IMG/VR virus record: IMGVR_UViG_3300036785_000326
Location: 1-38,486 of that record
Strand: one strand, 5' to 3'
Source of the DNA: a virus
DNA: 38,486 bases
Under the pieces are notes generated by a model. It did not search any database. It was given only the letters and a program-made list of their open reading frames with translations, and was not told where the DNA came from. Below are positions 21,025-29,604 of the stretch, one piece after another. A program made the translations under genes and the position numbers. Within the stretch, counting starts at the first letter, position 1, and each line of letters begins with the position of its first letter.

Positions 21025-21704
21025 TGCTGATCCTGTCAAAGCCGGTTGTCGCCTGGACCCTTCTGGCAGCGAGCGGCTTGGGCAGTGTGGCCGGAGCTAC
21101 GGTGGTCGCCACTGTCAATACGACTGGGGCTGATCTCATCGTGGTTTCTGGTAGTGGGCACACGGCGTTCCCTACCGGCGTGCTTTCCGACAGTCATGGC
21201 AACACATGGACGACCATTGGCGGCGGACCATCGCTCGGCAGTGCGTGGATGTATTACTATATGTTTTACTGCCACAAGCCGACAGTCGGTCCAGGCCACA
21301 CTTTCACTTGGCAATCCCCAGGAAGCACTGTCTATGGCGCGCTGTCGATCCTCGCTTTCTCCGGCTCCAATGCAAGCGACCCGGTGCTGGATCAGCACAC
21401 TTTCGCCGCCGCAGGTGTCGGCACGTCGTTTCAATCTGGAGCGATTACACCAACGCAAGGCAATGAACTAATTGTGGCAGCGTGTGGGCAGACTTGTAAT
21501 GTTGATCAAACGCTTACCACGTGGGCTGTCAGTGCTCCCTTCGTGCTACGCACGAACTTGCCAAATACTTCTGGACAGTATCTAGGCGGCGCTACCGCAT
21601 CGTTGATCCAGGTTAGCGCCGCGTCGGTCAATCCGACATGGAGTTGGACGCCGGCGGCGGACAGCCAGGCCGTCGCGATTATCGCGTCGTTTAAGGGGAG
21701 CTGA
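21024..21704 (+). CDS. Tail-associated beta-rich protein
   Basis: 226 residues, started at the TGATG junction. The N-terminus LSKPVVAWTLLAASGLGSVA is hydrophobic but lies in a structural gene, so it need not be a signal peptide. The body is rich in Ser/Gly/Thr and beta strands (FTWQSPGSTVYGALSILAFS, DSQAVAIIASFKG), like carbohydrate-binding or Ig-like tail domains. A receptor-binding accessory is plausible. No specific family assigned. Locally less GC-rich than flanking genes. Confidence 0.55.
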   Translation: MLILSKPVVAWTLLAASGLGSVAGATVVATVNTTGADLIVVSGSGHTAFPTGVLSDSHGNTWTTIGGGPSLGSAWMYYYMFYCHKPTVGPGHTFTWQSPGSTVYGALSILAFSGSNASDPVLDQHTFAAAGVGTSFQSGAITPTQGNELIVAACGQTCNVDQTLTTWAVSAPFVLRTNLPNTSGQYLGGATASLIQVSAASVNPTWSWTPAADSQAVAIIASFKGS

Positions 21705-21707
21705 CCT

Positions 21708-22730
21708 GTGCTAGACTTTCCCAACTCCCCCACCACCGGGCAGATCTTCAACAATGTGTGGGTCTGGGACGGCGTCAAGTGGGCCGCGATGCCGCCGCCG
21801 TTCAACGATGTGGGCCGCAACCTGCTGCACAATCCGTTGTTCAACATCGCGCAGCGCGGGGCGGGGCCGTGGACGGCCAACTTCGCCTATACCCTGGATC
21901 GTTGGATACTGCTCCTAAACACCGATGCAGCGAGCATTAATGAGCCAACGCTGACTGACGCTGACCGGACGCAGATTGGCGACGAGGCAGCGCTCCGCTC
22001 GCTGCGGAACATCTTTACCGGAAACGCGGCGGCAGCGGCCTACAATCGTGTCACGCAGCCGATCGAGGGAGTGCGGCGGTTAAGTGGGAAGACGGTAACC
22101 GTTTCCTTTTGGGCTAGTTCCACAACCACGCTGAAACTCGGCATTTCGCTGGACCAGCTTTTCGGCACAGGCGGTTCGCCATCGGCCGCTGTGAATGGCA
22201 ACGGGCAGGCAGTGACATTAAGCACGACGTGGACACGGTATTCATTAACGTTTGCGCTGCCAAGTGTCGCCAGTATGACCTTGGGAACCAATGGCGATGA
22301 TAGTACCAACCTGAGCTTCTGGTATTCGTCCGGTGCAACGAACGCTGCTCGTTCAGGCAGCATCGGTGTGCAGGCTGGCACTGTCGGCATCTGGGGCGTC
22401 CAGCTCGAAGTCGGCAGCGTCGCGACGCCGCTGGAGAAGCTGGACCCGCAGCAGGACTTGGCGAAGTGCCAGCGGTTTTACGCCATCGGGTCCATTGCCT
22501 GGGTTAGCGGTAGTGTAGCGGCCGGCACTGCTATCGGCGCGCCGTTCTCGTTGCCGGTGTCGATGCGGGTTACTCCGACGCTGACGTATGCCGACACTGG
22601 CTCTAATAACATCACCTCACCCGGCGTGCAGATGCCTGGCGTGCGGGAAGGGCGCACCAACGGCACCGTCAACTCGACGGGGTCGGCGTGTGTATTCTCC
22701 GGCAACTACACCGCATCGGCGGACCTCTGA
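21708..22730 (+). CDS. Tail fibre/receptor-binding-like protein
   Basis: 340 residues from a GTG. The first 25 residues (DFPNSPTTGQIFNNVWVWDG) are a short attachment motif common in phage tail proteins. NLLHNPLFNIAQRG and YTLDRWIL introduce a carbohydrate-binding-module-like jelly roll (about 35-245) seen in many fibre proteins. The C-terminal 90 residues (QDLAKCQRFYAIGSIAW...) are a variable tip. Codon use is more AT-tolerant than in neighbours, consistent with exchange of host-range modules. Confidence 0.65.
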   Translation: MLDFPNSPTTGQIFNNVWVWDGVKWAAMPPPFNDVGRNLLHNPLFNIAQRGAGPWTANFAYTLDRWILLLNTDAASINEPTLTDADRTQIGDEAALRSLRNIFTGNAAAAAYNRVTQPIEGVRRLSGKTVTVSFWASSTTTLKLGISLDQLFGTGGSPSAAVNGNGQAVTLSTTWTRYSLTFALPSVASMTLGTNGDDSTNLSFWYSSGATNAARSGSIGVQAGTVGIWGVQLEVGSVATPLEKLDPQQDLAKCQRFYAIGSIAWVSGSVAAGTAIGAPFSLPVSMRVTPTLTYADTGSNNITSPGVQMPGVREGRTNGTVNSTGSACVFSGNYTASADL

Positions 22731-22737
22731 GGATCAC

Positions 22738-23019
22738 ATGGCAAGCGAATACCAACTGATCGCCAACTACGACGGCGTGCTGCGGTATGCCGATGGCGCC
22801 ACGATCCCGCCCGATGGCGGCAACCGCGATTGGCAGACCTACACCGAATGGTTAGCGGAAGGGAACGAACCAGACCCCGCGCCGCCGCCCTCCCGCCAGG
22901 GCGTCATCATGCAGAGCGCCCAGGCACTCAGCTTCTCGCAGGCCAAGAGCCTCAACACCCAGGGCCGCACGCAGGAAGCGGTGGCCGCCATCCTCGACAT
23001 GCTGGAGCCCAAGACATGA
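22738..23019 (+). CDS. Small tail protein
   Basis: 93 residues. The N-terminal half (YQLIANYDGVLRYADGATIP, NRDWQTYTEWLAEGNEPDPA) resembles the short domain found at tail-fibre-associated proteins, where it lies beside fibre genes. The C-terminal half is helical (SFSQAKSLNTQGRTQEAVAA). Possibly a fibre assembly or accessory protein. ATGA junction with the next gene. Confidence 0.55.
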   Translation: MASEYQLIANYDGVLRYADGATIPPDGGNRDWQTYTEWLAEGNEPDPAPPPSRQGVIMQSAQALSFSQAKSLNTQGRTQEAVAAILDMLEPKT

Positions 23020-23336
23020 CCGCAACCGTCATCTCCAACACCGCGCCGTTCGGTGCCATGACCAACGACACGGTGGCCGACCTCTACACCGTCGCCTCGG
23101 CGCTGGTCCGGCTCAATGATGCCGTCGCCACTGCGGCTTCCGGTTACGAGGGCACGCCAGGCACCGAATACGAGGACGGCACCAACTTCGGCGTCGCCGC
23201 CGATCCGGCTTCAGCGGGCACCAAGGGCAGTGACTATGCCTATGCAATCGGCCAGCTGTACGGCTCGTGGTCCACCTTCTGGACCGCCGCCAAGCCCTAT
23301 GTGGACCAACTCGACAACGGTGTGAGGAACCCCTGA
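23016..23336 (+). CDS. Small structural hypothetical protein
   Basis: 106 residues started in the ATGA overlap at 23016. Helical N-terminus (DTVADLYTVASALVRLNDAV), a Gly/Thr/Tyr-rich middle and a second helix (AYAIGQLYGSWSTFWTAAKP). No recognisable domain. The stop joins the next start as TGATG. By position a tail component. Confidence 0.5.
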   Translation: MTATVISNTAPFGAMTNDTVADLYTVASALVRLNDAVATAASGYEGTPGTEYEDGTNFGVAADPASAGTKGSDYAYAIGQLYGSWSTFWTAAKPYVDQLDNGVRNP

Positions 23337-23665
23337 TGACCACATTCGCCGGCACGATGTACTCCGGTGTCCAAGCCAATCCGCAGTGGGTGCCGGCCAA
23401 CCGGGGAGTTTATTATGTCCTGGACCCCAAGCAATCGCAGCGACCGCTCGTTGCAGGCACCCCGACTAAAGGCAACCGACAGGACTACTGGCGTCGCACC
23501 GGGTGCTGGGGACGCCGCCGTGGGCTCGGGCCACTAGGGTGGATTTTCCATGTTCCGTTCGATCCGGCCGCGACCTGGGTGGTGAGCACCGCCGATGACG
23601 GCGTGGAGGGCACTATCGCCAGCCCGCCTACGGTGATCAAGCCGCCGGCCGGCATTACCGCTTAA
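23336..23665 (+). CDS. Small basic tail-region protein
   Basis: 109 residues. Starts MTTFAGTMYSGVQANPQWVP, with a central basic run (WRRTGCWGRRRGLGPLGW) and a beta-rich end (HVPFDPAATWVVSTADDG). Unrecognised. The TGATG start couples it to the previous gene, and it is followed by a clear AGGAG site for the collar-domain fibre. Confidence 0.5.
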   Translation: MTTFAGTMYSGVQANPQWVPANRGVYYVLDPKQSQRPLVAGTPTKGNRQDYWRRTGCWGRRRGLGPLGWIFHVPFDPAATWVVSTADDGVEGTIASPPTVIKPPAGITA

Positions 23666-23679
23666 GCCAGGAGCGCACG

Positions 23680-24678
23680 ATGCCCGATGTCACGTCGCCC
23701 AATTTCGGCTTCGTCGAGCCCGAGGTGGGCGCCAGTCGTGACACCTGGGGCACCAAGGTCAACCAGAACTTCGCCCTGCTCGACAACCTGCTGTTCTACG
23801 CCATGCCGATAGGTGCGATCCTCGACTTCGCCGGCCCGAACCCGCCGCCCGGCTGGCTGTTCGCGGATGGCAGACTTATCAGCCGAGTGACCTATGCCGC
23901 CCTCTTTGCCGTCATAGGCACTTACTGGGGCAGCGGCGACGGCTCCACCACGTTCGGTCTTCCGGCCACTCCCGGCCGTGCGCTGGTGTGCGCCGGCACC
24001 ACCATCGACCAGGACGGCACCACGCTGTCGTTCTCGTTCACCCAGTCGATCGGCCACGGCAACGCCGCTATCGCTCAGACCAACCTGCCTGCCATCACCC
24101 TCACCTCGGACACCTTCGCCGCGCACAGCCACAGCGGCGCGACCGCGCCCGGCGCCAACCACACCCACGACATGGATGTCCAAGGCAGCCACAGCCACAG
24201 CACCGACGTGCAAGGCAGCCACACGCATAATGCCTGGACTAGCGGCTCCGACGGCACGCACTACCACGGTATCCTGGCGCACGGCTCAGGCGGTGGTAGC
24301 TCGCTCGCCGACATGGTGGGCAGCAGCCCGACCAATCAGTACTACACCGCGAGTGACGGCGGTCATGGGCACGCTATCGGCGTCGACACCCAGGGCGCAC
24401 ACAGCCACAACATCAGCGTCAATGGCGCGCACCAGCACAACAACGCCTATTCCGGCAACCTGCAGCTCGGTATCTACGCCGACGGCGCGCACAGCCACCA
24501 GGTCACCCTGGGCGGTGGCAACACGCCGCTGTCGCTGCTGAACCCGCTGCTGGTGTGCAACAAGATCATCTACGCCGGACAGCAGGCCGCCTCGCTCTCG
24601 GTGCCTGCCTCGCCTGCCCCGACCCGGCTGCGGCTCAGTTCACCGCAGCGCGGCGGGCAGCGGCTGATTGCCGCCTGA
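23680..24678 (+). CDS. Tail fibre with collar domain and HxH ladder
   Basis: 332 residues behind an AGGAG site. The N-terminus FGFVEPEVGASRDTWGTKVN is a phage attachment motif. Residues 42-95 are a tail-collar domain (PPGWLFADGRLISRVTYAAL, FGLP). Residues 149-273 contain nine HxH motifs at about 149, 161, 171, 181, 194, 229, 241, 251 and 271, as in the metal-binding needle of T4-like long tail fibres. The C-terminus (SLLNPLLVCNKIIYAG) is the usual terminus of collar fibres, followed by a short basic tail. A receptor-binding needle that coordinates iron or another metal is the natural reading. Confidence 0.8.
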   Translation: MPDVTSPNFGFVEPEVGASRDTWGTKVNQNFALLDNLLFYAMPIGAILDFAGPNPPPGWLFADGRLISRVTYAALFAVIGTYWGSGDGSTTFGLPATPGRALVCAGTTIDQDGTTLSFSFTQSIGHGNAAIAQTNLPAITLTSDTFAAHSHSGATAPGANHTHDMDVQGSHSHSTDVQGSHTHNAWTSGSDGTHYHGILAHGSGGGSSLADMVGSSPTNQYYTASDGGHGHAIGVDTQGAHSHNISVNGAHQHNNAYSGNLQLGIYADGAHSHQVTLGGGNTPLSLLNPLLVCNKIIYAGQQAASLSVPASPAPTRLRLSSPQRGGQRLIAA

Positions 24679-24679
24679 T

Positions 24680-26257
24680 ATGCCGCGCCAGGCCCAGGCG
24701 CCGCCGCCGGGGATCGTCCGCCAGGCCACGGCGGAAGCCACGCCTGGAATGTGGTTCGATTGCAATAACGTAAGGTTCAGGAACGGCCTGCTGCAGCCCA
24801 CCGGCGGCAATGTCGCGGTGCCCAACGCCGTCACCCCCGACATCCCACGCGACATCCTGACCTGGCACGACAATGCCCATGTCCGCTGGGCGGCGATCGG
24901 CACCGATACCAAGCTGTTCGCCTTCCGCTTCGACACCCAGGTGCTGACCGACATCACCCCGGCCGGTGTCGGCGCGCTCGACCCGCCTGGGCCGCCGGTC
25001 GGCTTCGGGCTGGCCAATTACGGCGAGAGTACCTATGGCACTGCGCGCGATCCGGCCGATATCGGGCCGCAGGACATCGCCGCCAATCAGGGCGACCGCT
25101 GGAGCCTCGACACGTTCGGCCAGGATCTGCTGTTCGTGCCGACCCAGGACGGGCATCTGTATCACTGGTCGCCGACCACCCCGACCACGCCGCCCGATCT
25201 GATCTCCGCTGCACCGACGATGAACCGCGGCGTCATCGTCACCGACCAACGCCAGGTGGTGCTGCTCGCCGCCGGTGGCGATCCGCGCAACATCGCTTGG
25301 TCCGATCAGGAGAGTTACACGGTCTGGGCGCCTGACGTGACCAACTTGGCCGGCAGCAAGTTCCTGCAGACCCAGTCGTACGCGATGACCGCGATCAAGA
25401 CCTCGGCCGGGGTGCTGATCTTTACCGGCAACGATCTGCACCTGATGACCTATGTCGGGCCACCCTATGCTTATGGCGTCACCCAGATCGCCACCGGCTG
25501 TGGTCCGGCCTCGCTGCGTGCGCCGGTCGGCATCGGCAGCACCGTCATCTGGCCAGGCCTGCAGACCTTCTGGTCCTGGGCTGGCAGCGTCACGCCGATC
25601 CCGTGCGCGGTCGGCGATTGGTTCTATTCCCTGGTCAACCGGCCCTATATCGGCCGGCTGTTCGGCAGTCCTAACCCGACCTTTTCCGAAATGTGGTGGG
25701 ACTGGCCGGACGAGGGCAGCCAGGAATGCAACCGCTATCTCGCGGTGAACTTCGCCGGCATGAGTGTCAACCAGCTCGGTGCCGCGGTGCCAAACCGCAC
25801 CTGGACGATCGGCCAGCGGACGCGCTCGGCGGCCGACCCGGTGGGCACTATGGATTACCCGGTGCTGGCCGGCCCGCTCGGCAGCGGCGGGGCACTCTTT
25901 TTGCAGGAATACGGCTGGTTGGATAATGGCGTGTCGCGTGCGGCTGCCGGCGCGATCTACGCGCAGTCGGGAGCGATCACCGCCGGCGAGGGCGATCAGC
26001 GGTTCAATGTCACCCAGGTCATCCCCGATTACAGCGGCACCGTCGCCGACATGCTGGGCTTTTCGTTCGACGTGTCCGAGGAACCGATGGACACCGCCAA
26101 CGGCTACAACACCGGACTCTACAGCGTCACCCACAACGGCCTGATGGACGTGCGGTTCTCCGGCCGTTCGGTGGCCATGCGGATCGAGGCGCTGGCTGAC
26201 GGCGACTGGGCTCTTGGTCGGCCGAGGCTGCTGATGGGCAGGGCGGGAATGCGCTGA
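24680..26257 (+). CDS. Tail hub/nozzle (stabilisation) protein, beta-propeller-like
   Basis: 525 residues from the ATG at 24680 (a TTG at 24668 is possible). [20 protein letters not shown] and [20 protein letters not shown] then KLFAFRFD are typical of P22 gp10-like podovirus tail stabilisation or nozzle proteins. Repeated [18 protein letters not shown] and [15 protein letters not shown] blades suggest a beta-propeller. It would close the tail channel below the adaptor. The next gene starts within its stop (TGATGG). Confidence 0.7.
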   Translation: MPRQAQAPPPGIVRQATAEATPGMWFDCNNVRFRNGLLQPTGGNVAVPNAVTPDIPRDILTWHDNAHVRWAAIGTDTKLFAFRFDTQVLTDITPAGVGALDPPGPPVGFGLANYGESTYGTARDPADIGPQDIAANQGDRWSLDTFGQDLLFVPTQDGHLYHWSPTTPTTPPDLISAAPTMNRGVIVTDQRQVVLLAAGGDPRNIAWSDQESYTVWAPDVTNLAGSKFLQTQSYAMTAIKTSAGVLIFTGNDLHLMTYVGPPYAYGVTQIATGCGPASLRAPVGIGSTVIWPGLQTFWSWAGSVTPIPCAVGDWFYSLVNRPYIGRLFGSPNPTFSEMWWDWPDEGSQECNRYLAVNFAGMSVNQLGAAVPNRTWTIGQRTRSAADPVGTMDYPVLAGPLGSGGALFLQEYGWLDNGVSRAAAGAIYAQSGAITAGEGDQRFNVTQVIPDYSGTVADMLGFSFDVSEEPMDTANGYNTGLYSVTHNGLMDVRFSGRSVAMRIEALADGDWALGRPRLLMGRAGMR

Positions 26258-27126
26258 TGGCCTACTATCCGCCCGCGCCCTACATCGCGCCGTTTCAGGG
26301 TGACATCGACCAGAAGCTGTCGATCATCACCGCCTGGATCTCGCAGCATCGGGTGGACATCTCGTCGCTGCAGCAGGGCACCGGCAGCGGTGGCTCGGGC
26401 GCCGATCTGCCGCTCGCTGGCGGCACCATGACCGGGCCGCTGATCCTGGCGCGCGATCCGGTCGGCGTGCTGGAGGCGGCGACCAAGGAATACGTCGATG
26501 GCCACGCCGGGCCTGCCGGGCCGCAGGGACCGGCCGGGCCAACCGGACCCGCAGGACCGACCGGAGCCACTGGCACTGCCGGCACACCGGGCGCCACTGG
26601 CCCTACAGGGCCGCAGGGACCGATCGGGCTGACCGGCGCCACCGGTGCTACTGGCGCCGCCAGCACCGTCCCAGGGCCGCCTGGCGCCACTGGTGCGACT
26701 GGTCCGGCCGGTGCCGACAGCACGGTGCCAGGACCGACCGGTCCGCAAGGTCCGCAAGGCGTTCCCGGCACGACTGGCGCAACGGGCGCTACTGGGCCGG
26801 CGGGACCGACCGGCGCTACCGGGGCTGCCAGCACGGTCCCAGGCCCACAAGGCCCGCAGGGCATCCAGGGCGCTACCGGCACGACAGGCGCTACCGGTCC
26901 GCAAGGGCCGATCGGCAATACCGGCGCGCAGGGTCCACAGGGCATTCAGGGTGCAACCGGCCCGCAAGGCCCCGTCGGGCCGGCGATGATGGCCGCCGTC
27001 TCCGACACCGCGCCGGCCTCTCCCGCGCAGGGTCAGCTGTGGTGGGACAGCGCCAAAGGCTTCCTCTACATCTGGTTCAATGACGGAACGTCCGCACAGT
27101 GGGTGCGGGCGTCGGCACCGGCATGA
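26257..27126 (+). CDS. Collagen-like tail fibre
   Basis: 289 residues. The N-terminus is a short trimerisation-like helix region, followed by [18 protein letters not shown] and AATKEYVDG. About 50 Gly-X-Y triplets then run from roughly residue 85 to 240, interrupted three times by an STVPGP insert. The C-terminus [20 protein letters not shown] copies a segment of the fibre at 20065-21024. Trimeric collagen-like shafts are common in phage fibres. The DNA is highly repetitive, so copy number may vary between isolates. Confidence 0.8.
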   Translation: MAYYPPAPYIAPFQGDIDQKLSIITAWISQHRVDISSLQQGTGSGGSGADLPLAGGTMTGPLILARDPVGVLEAATKEYVDGHAGPAGPQGPAGPTGPAGPTGATGTAGTPGATGPTGPQGPIGLTGATGATGAASTVPGPPGATGATGPAGADSTVPGPTGPQGPQGVPGTTGATGATGPAGPTGATGAASTVPGPQGPQGIQGATGTTGATGPQGPIGNTGAQGPQGIQGATGPQGPVGPAMMAAVSDTAPASPAQGQLWWDSAKGFLYIWFNDGTSAQWVRASAPA

Positions 27127-27575
27127 GCGGCACGCTGCCCGAACCGCCACGGGACGCGAAGGCGCAGGTCGCCGCAGTGGCCGATCCGCGCAACCCGAAA
27201 CACACGGCATTCCTGGCCGCCGGCACCAGGCTGCCGAATATTCCTCCCAATGTGCGGGCAGTACATCGGCCCGAGGGCACGCTGGTGACCACAGTGCCGG
27301 CCCACGCCCACGCCTTCGCCACCGCGCCGCGCGTCCATGATGGGTTGATGCAGCAGTTGCTAGGTTATCCGGAGCACAAGGCCGCGGCGGTGCGCTCGGG
27401 CGCTCCGCAGGTGGTGCAGGGCGTCAACAAACGCGGCGCCGTGGTCCACGAGATGCTGGCCTCGCCGCAGGGCGTTGCCGCGGCCGCACGGCAGGCGAAG
27501 GACATCGCTGGCTCGGCACGGGTGACCTCGATAGGCAAAGCGCTACAGCGGCGGGTGAAGGGGCTGCTGGGATGA
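27123..27575 (+). CDS. Hypothetical structural protein
   Basis: 150 residues, ATGA start at 27123. N-terminal Pro/Lys-rich arm, a middle resembling [18 protein letters not shown], and an Ala/Arg helical C-terminus ([20 protein letters not shown]). Positioned between fibre and ejection genes, so probably a virion or assembly protein. Similar small proteins occur in related podophages. No function known. Confidence 0.55.
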   Translation: MSGTLPEPPRDAKAQVAAVADPRNPKHTAFLAAGTRLPNIPPNVRAVHRPEGTLVTTVPAHAHAFATAPRVHDGLMQQLLGYPEHKAAAVRSGAPQVVQGVNKRGAVVHEMLASPQGVAAAARQAKDIAGSARVTSIGKALQRRVKGLLG

Positions 27576-27934
27576 TCGGCGATGATGAAAAGCGCGCCCG
27601 CTTCGAGGCGTCACTGCAATATGGAGGCAACACGCATAGCATCGACGATGTGGTGCAGTTGGTCCGCGCCGGCCGGGCGCAATACTGGGCGAATGGCGAC
27701 GGCACGATCATCACCGAACTGAACGCCTTCCCCAACCTCAAGACCTGCCACTACTGGATCATCACCGGCGTGCTGCGGGACTGCCTGGCGCTCGATGCCG
27801 ACATCAGTGAATGGGCGCGCGGCGAGGGCTGTGCGCTTGCCACCGCATCCGGACGCAAGGGCTGGGGCCGCGTCGCCGCGCCCTATGGTTGGAGACCGCA
27901 CATGCAAACCTTCATCAAGGACTTGCGGACATGA
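27572..27934 (+). CDS. GNAT-fold-like phage protein
   Basis: 120 residues. SIDDVVQLVRAGRAQYWANG, IITELNAFPNLKTCHYWIIT, SEWARGEGCALATASGRKGW and ending in APYGWRPHMQTFIKDL reproduce the small acetyltransferase-fold proteins that precede ejection genes in many podophages (T7 gp13 neighbourhood). Key acetyl-CoA loop residues are weak, so enzymatic activity is doubtful. Probably an assembly factor. ATGA overlaps at both ends. Confidence 0.6.
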   Translation: MIGDDEKRARFEASLQYGGNTHSIDDVVQLVRAGRAQYWANGDGTIITELNAFPNLKTCHYWIITGVLRDCLALDADISEWARGEGCALATASGRKGWGRVAAPYGWRPHMQTFIKDLRT

Positions 27935-29112
27935 TGTGGTCTGAAGGCGGCCAGCCGGCCCTGCTGACGTTCGCCGGCCTGCGCGGCGGTTCGAAGGGCG
28001 GCAGCGCCAATACGACCTCCAGCAGCAACACCAGCCAGAGCGGCAGCGTGCAGCTGCCGGATTGGCTGAACAGCGCCTCGCAGCAGGCGGTCTCCGCGGC
28101 CTCGCAACTGCAGTCGGAGAACTACTCGCCGCAATACACCGGCGAAATGGTGGCCGGGCCATCGTCGGACACCAGTCAGTATTACCAGGCCGTGCAGAAC
28201 CTGCAGGGCCAGGGGATGGATGCCTACAATGCGACGAGCAATGCATACCAGGGCATGCTCGGACAACTCGCGCCGCAGACCGCGGGTGGCATCAACCAGC
28301 TGAGCAACCAACTCTACGGCAACTATCTCGGCGGCGTGGTCAACCCGAGCGCGGGGCTGTTGGGCCAGTACATGGGCGGCACAGCCGGCGCCAACCAGAT
28401 CGGCGCCAACCAGATGGCGCTGATGAGCCCCTATCTCGGCGCGGTGGTGAACCCCACGCTGGAGTTGGGCAAGCAGAGCCTGGCGCAGAACCTGCAGACG
28501 GTCGGCGCCAATGCCAATCAGGCCGGGGCGTTCGGCGGCTCGCGGCAGGGCGTCATGGAGGGCGTGGCGCAGTCGCAGGCGGCGCTGTCGGGGGCGCAAT
28601 ACATCGGCAACCTGCTGAGCCAGGGCTACAACGCGGCGATGCCGGTCAGCCAGGGGCTCGAGGCGCAGGGCTATGGCGCAGCCAACACGCTCGCCGGGCA
28701 ACTGCAGCAGGGTTACGGCTCGGCGCAGGGGGCGGGACAGGGCATCGCCAACCAGAACCTGGCCGCCGGGTTGACCTCGGCCCAGCAGTTGCCCGGGTTG
28801 CTGACCGCGCAGCAGAACGCGTCGATGCAGCAGGCCGGGCTGTTGCAGAGTGCCGGGCAGCAGCAGGAAGCGTATCAGCAGGCGCTGGACAATGCGGCGT
28901 ATGGCAACTGGTATGAGGCGGCCAACGCGCCCTATCAGAACCTGCAGACGCTGCTCAGTGCCGTCTCCGGCGTGCCCTATGGATACAACTACAGCAGCAG
29001 CGGCACCAGTACCGGCACATCGAGCACCACGAATACGCCGTCGCTGGCGAACGAGATCGGCCAGGGCGTCGGCACGGTGGCGTCAATCGCGGGCTTGGCG
29101 GCAATGGTGTGA
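27931..29112 (+). CDS. Ejection/internal virion protein 1
   Basis: 393 residues from the ATG at 27931 in an ATGATG junction. A Ser/Thr/Asn-rich start, then LPDWLNSASQQAVSAASQLQ and long Gln/Ala/Gly helices through to the end, with a hydrophobic C-terminus (GVGTVASIAGLAAMV). The DWL... block followed by Ala/Gln-rich helices is typical of podovirus DNA-ejection proteins that leave the capsid with the genome. Confidence 0.7.
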   Translation: MMWSEGGQPALLTFAGLRGGSKGGSANTTSSSNTSQSGSVQLPDWLNSASQQAVSAASQLQSENYSPQYTGEMVAGPSSDTSQYYQAVQNLQGQGMDAYNATSNAYQGMLGQLAPQTAGGINQLSNQLYGNYLGGVVNPSAGLLGQYMGGTAGANQIGANQMALMSPYLGAVVNPTLELGKQSLAQNLQTVGANANQAGAFGGSRQGVMEGVAQSQAALSGAQYIGNLLSQGYNAAMPVSQGLEAQGYGAANTLAGQLQQGYGSAQGAGQGIANQNLAAGLTSAQQLPGLLTAQQNASMQQAGLLQSAGQQQEAYQQALDNAAYGNWYEAANAPYQNLQTLLSAVSGVPYGYNYSSSGTSTGTSSTTNTPSLANEIGQGVGTVASIAGLAAMV

Positions 29113-29133
29113 TGGCATCCTGGAGCCATGTAG

Positions 29134-29601
29134 ATGTTTGAATCAGCTGGCGGCGATTTCGGGCAGTGGCTGAGCAACCTGTTCAGCGGTGCCGGTAGCA
29201 GCAACGTGGTGCAAGGCGCGGCCTCGACGGGCGATACTCCTTCGATGGCGGGCGCCGACTTCAGCTCCATGGCCAGCGGCGGCTACGGGGTGCCCTCTGC
29301 GCAGTCCACCACCTCGCCGAGCGACAGTTCCGGCGGCATGAACTGGGCTGGGCTGTCGAAGGGGTTGGACGATCTCAGCAAAAAGTTGGGCGGCCAGAGC
29401 AGCGGCAGCAACACGCTGCAGGATTCTAAATCCGTCAGCAGCACGGTTTCCGGCGGTGTGCTACAGCCTCAAGGTGCCGGTGGCGGTGCTTCGGCACTGG
29501 CCAGCGCGGACGCGGCCCGCCAGCAACTCGGCCAGTACCTGATACTGGCGGCGATGCAGGGCAAAGGGCGGGGCAAAAGCGGCCAAGGGCTCTTGGGGTA
29601 G
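29134..29601 (+). CDS. Ejection-associated small protein
   Basis: 155 residues, Ser/Gly-rich and low complexity apart from a short N-terminal helix (GGDFGQWLSNLFSG) and a C-terminal helix (SADAARQQLGQYLILAAMQG). It lies between ejection protein 1 and the transglycosylase protein with small gaps. Composition suggests a flexible internal virion component. No domain recognised. Confidence 0.55.
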   Translation: MFESAGGDFGQWLSNLFSGAGSSNVVQGAASTGDTPSMAGADFSSMASGGYGVPSAQSTTSPSDSSGGMNWAGLSKGLDDLSKKLGGQSSGSNTLQDSKSVSSTVSGGVLQPQGAGGGASALASADAARQQLGQYLILAAMQGKGRGKSGQGLLG

Positions 29602-29604
29602 ATC

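Noticed and set aside
26500-26990. CRISPR-like or satellite repeat
   Set aside because: The periodicity is 9-nt Gly-X-Y collagen coding within an intact frame; there is no repeat-spacer pattern.
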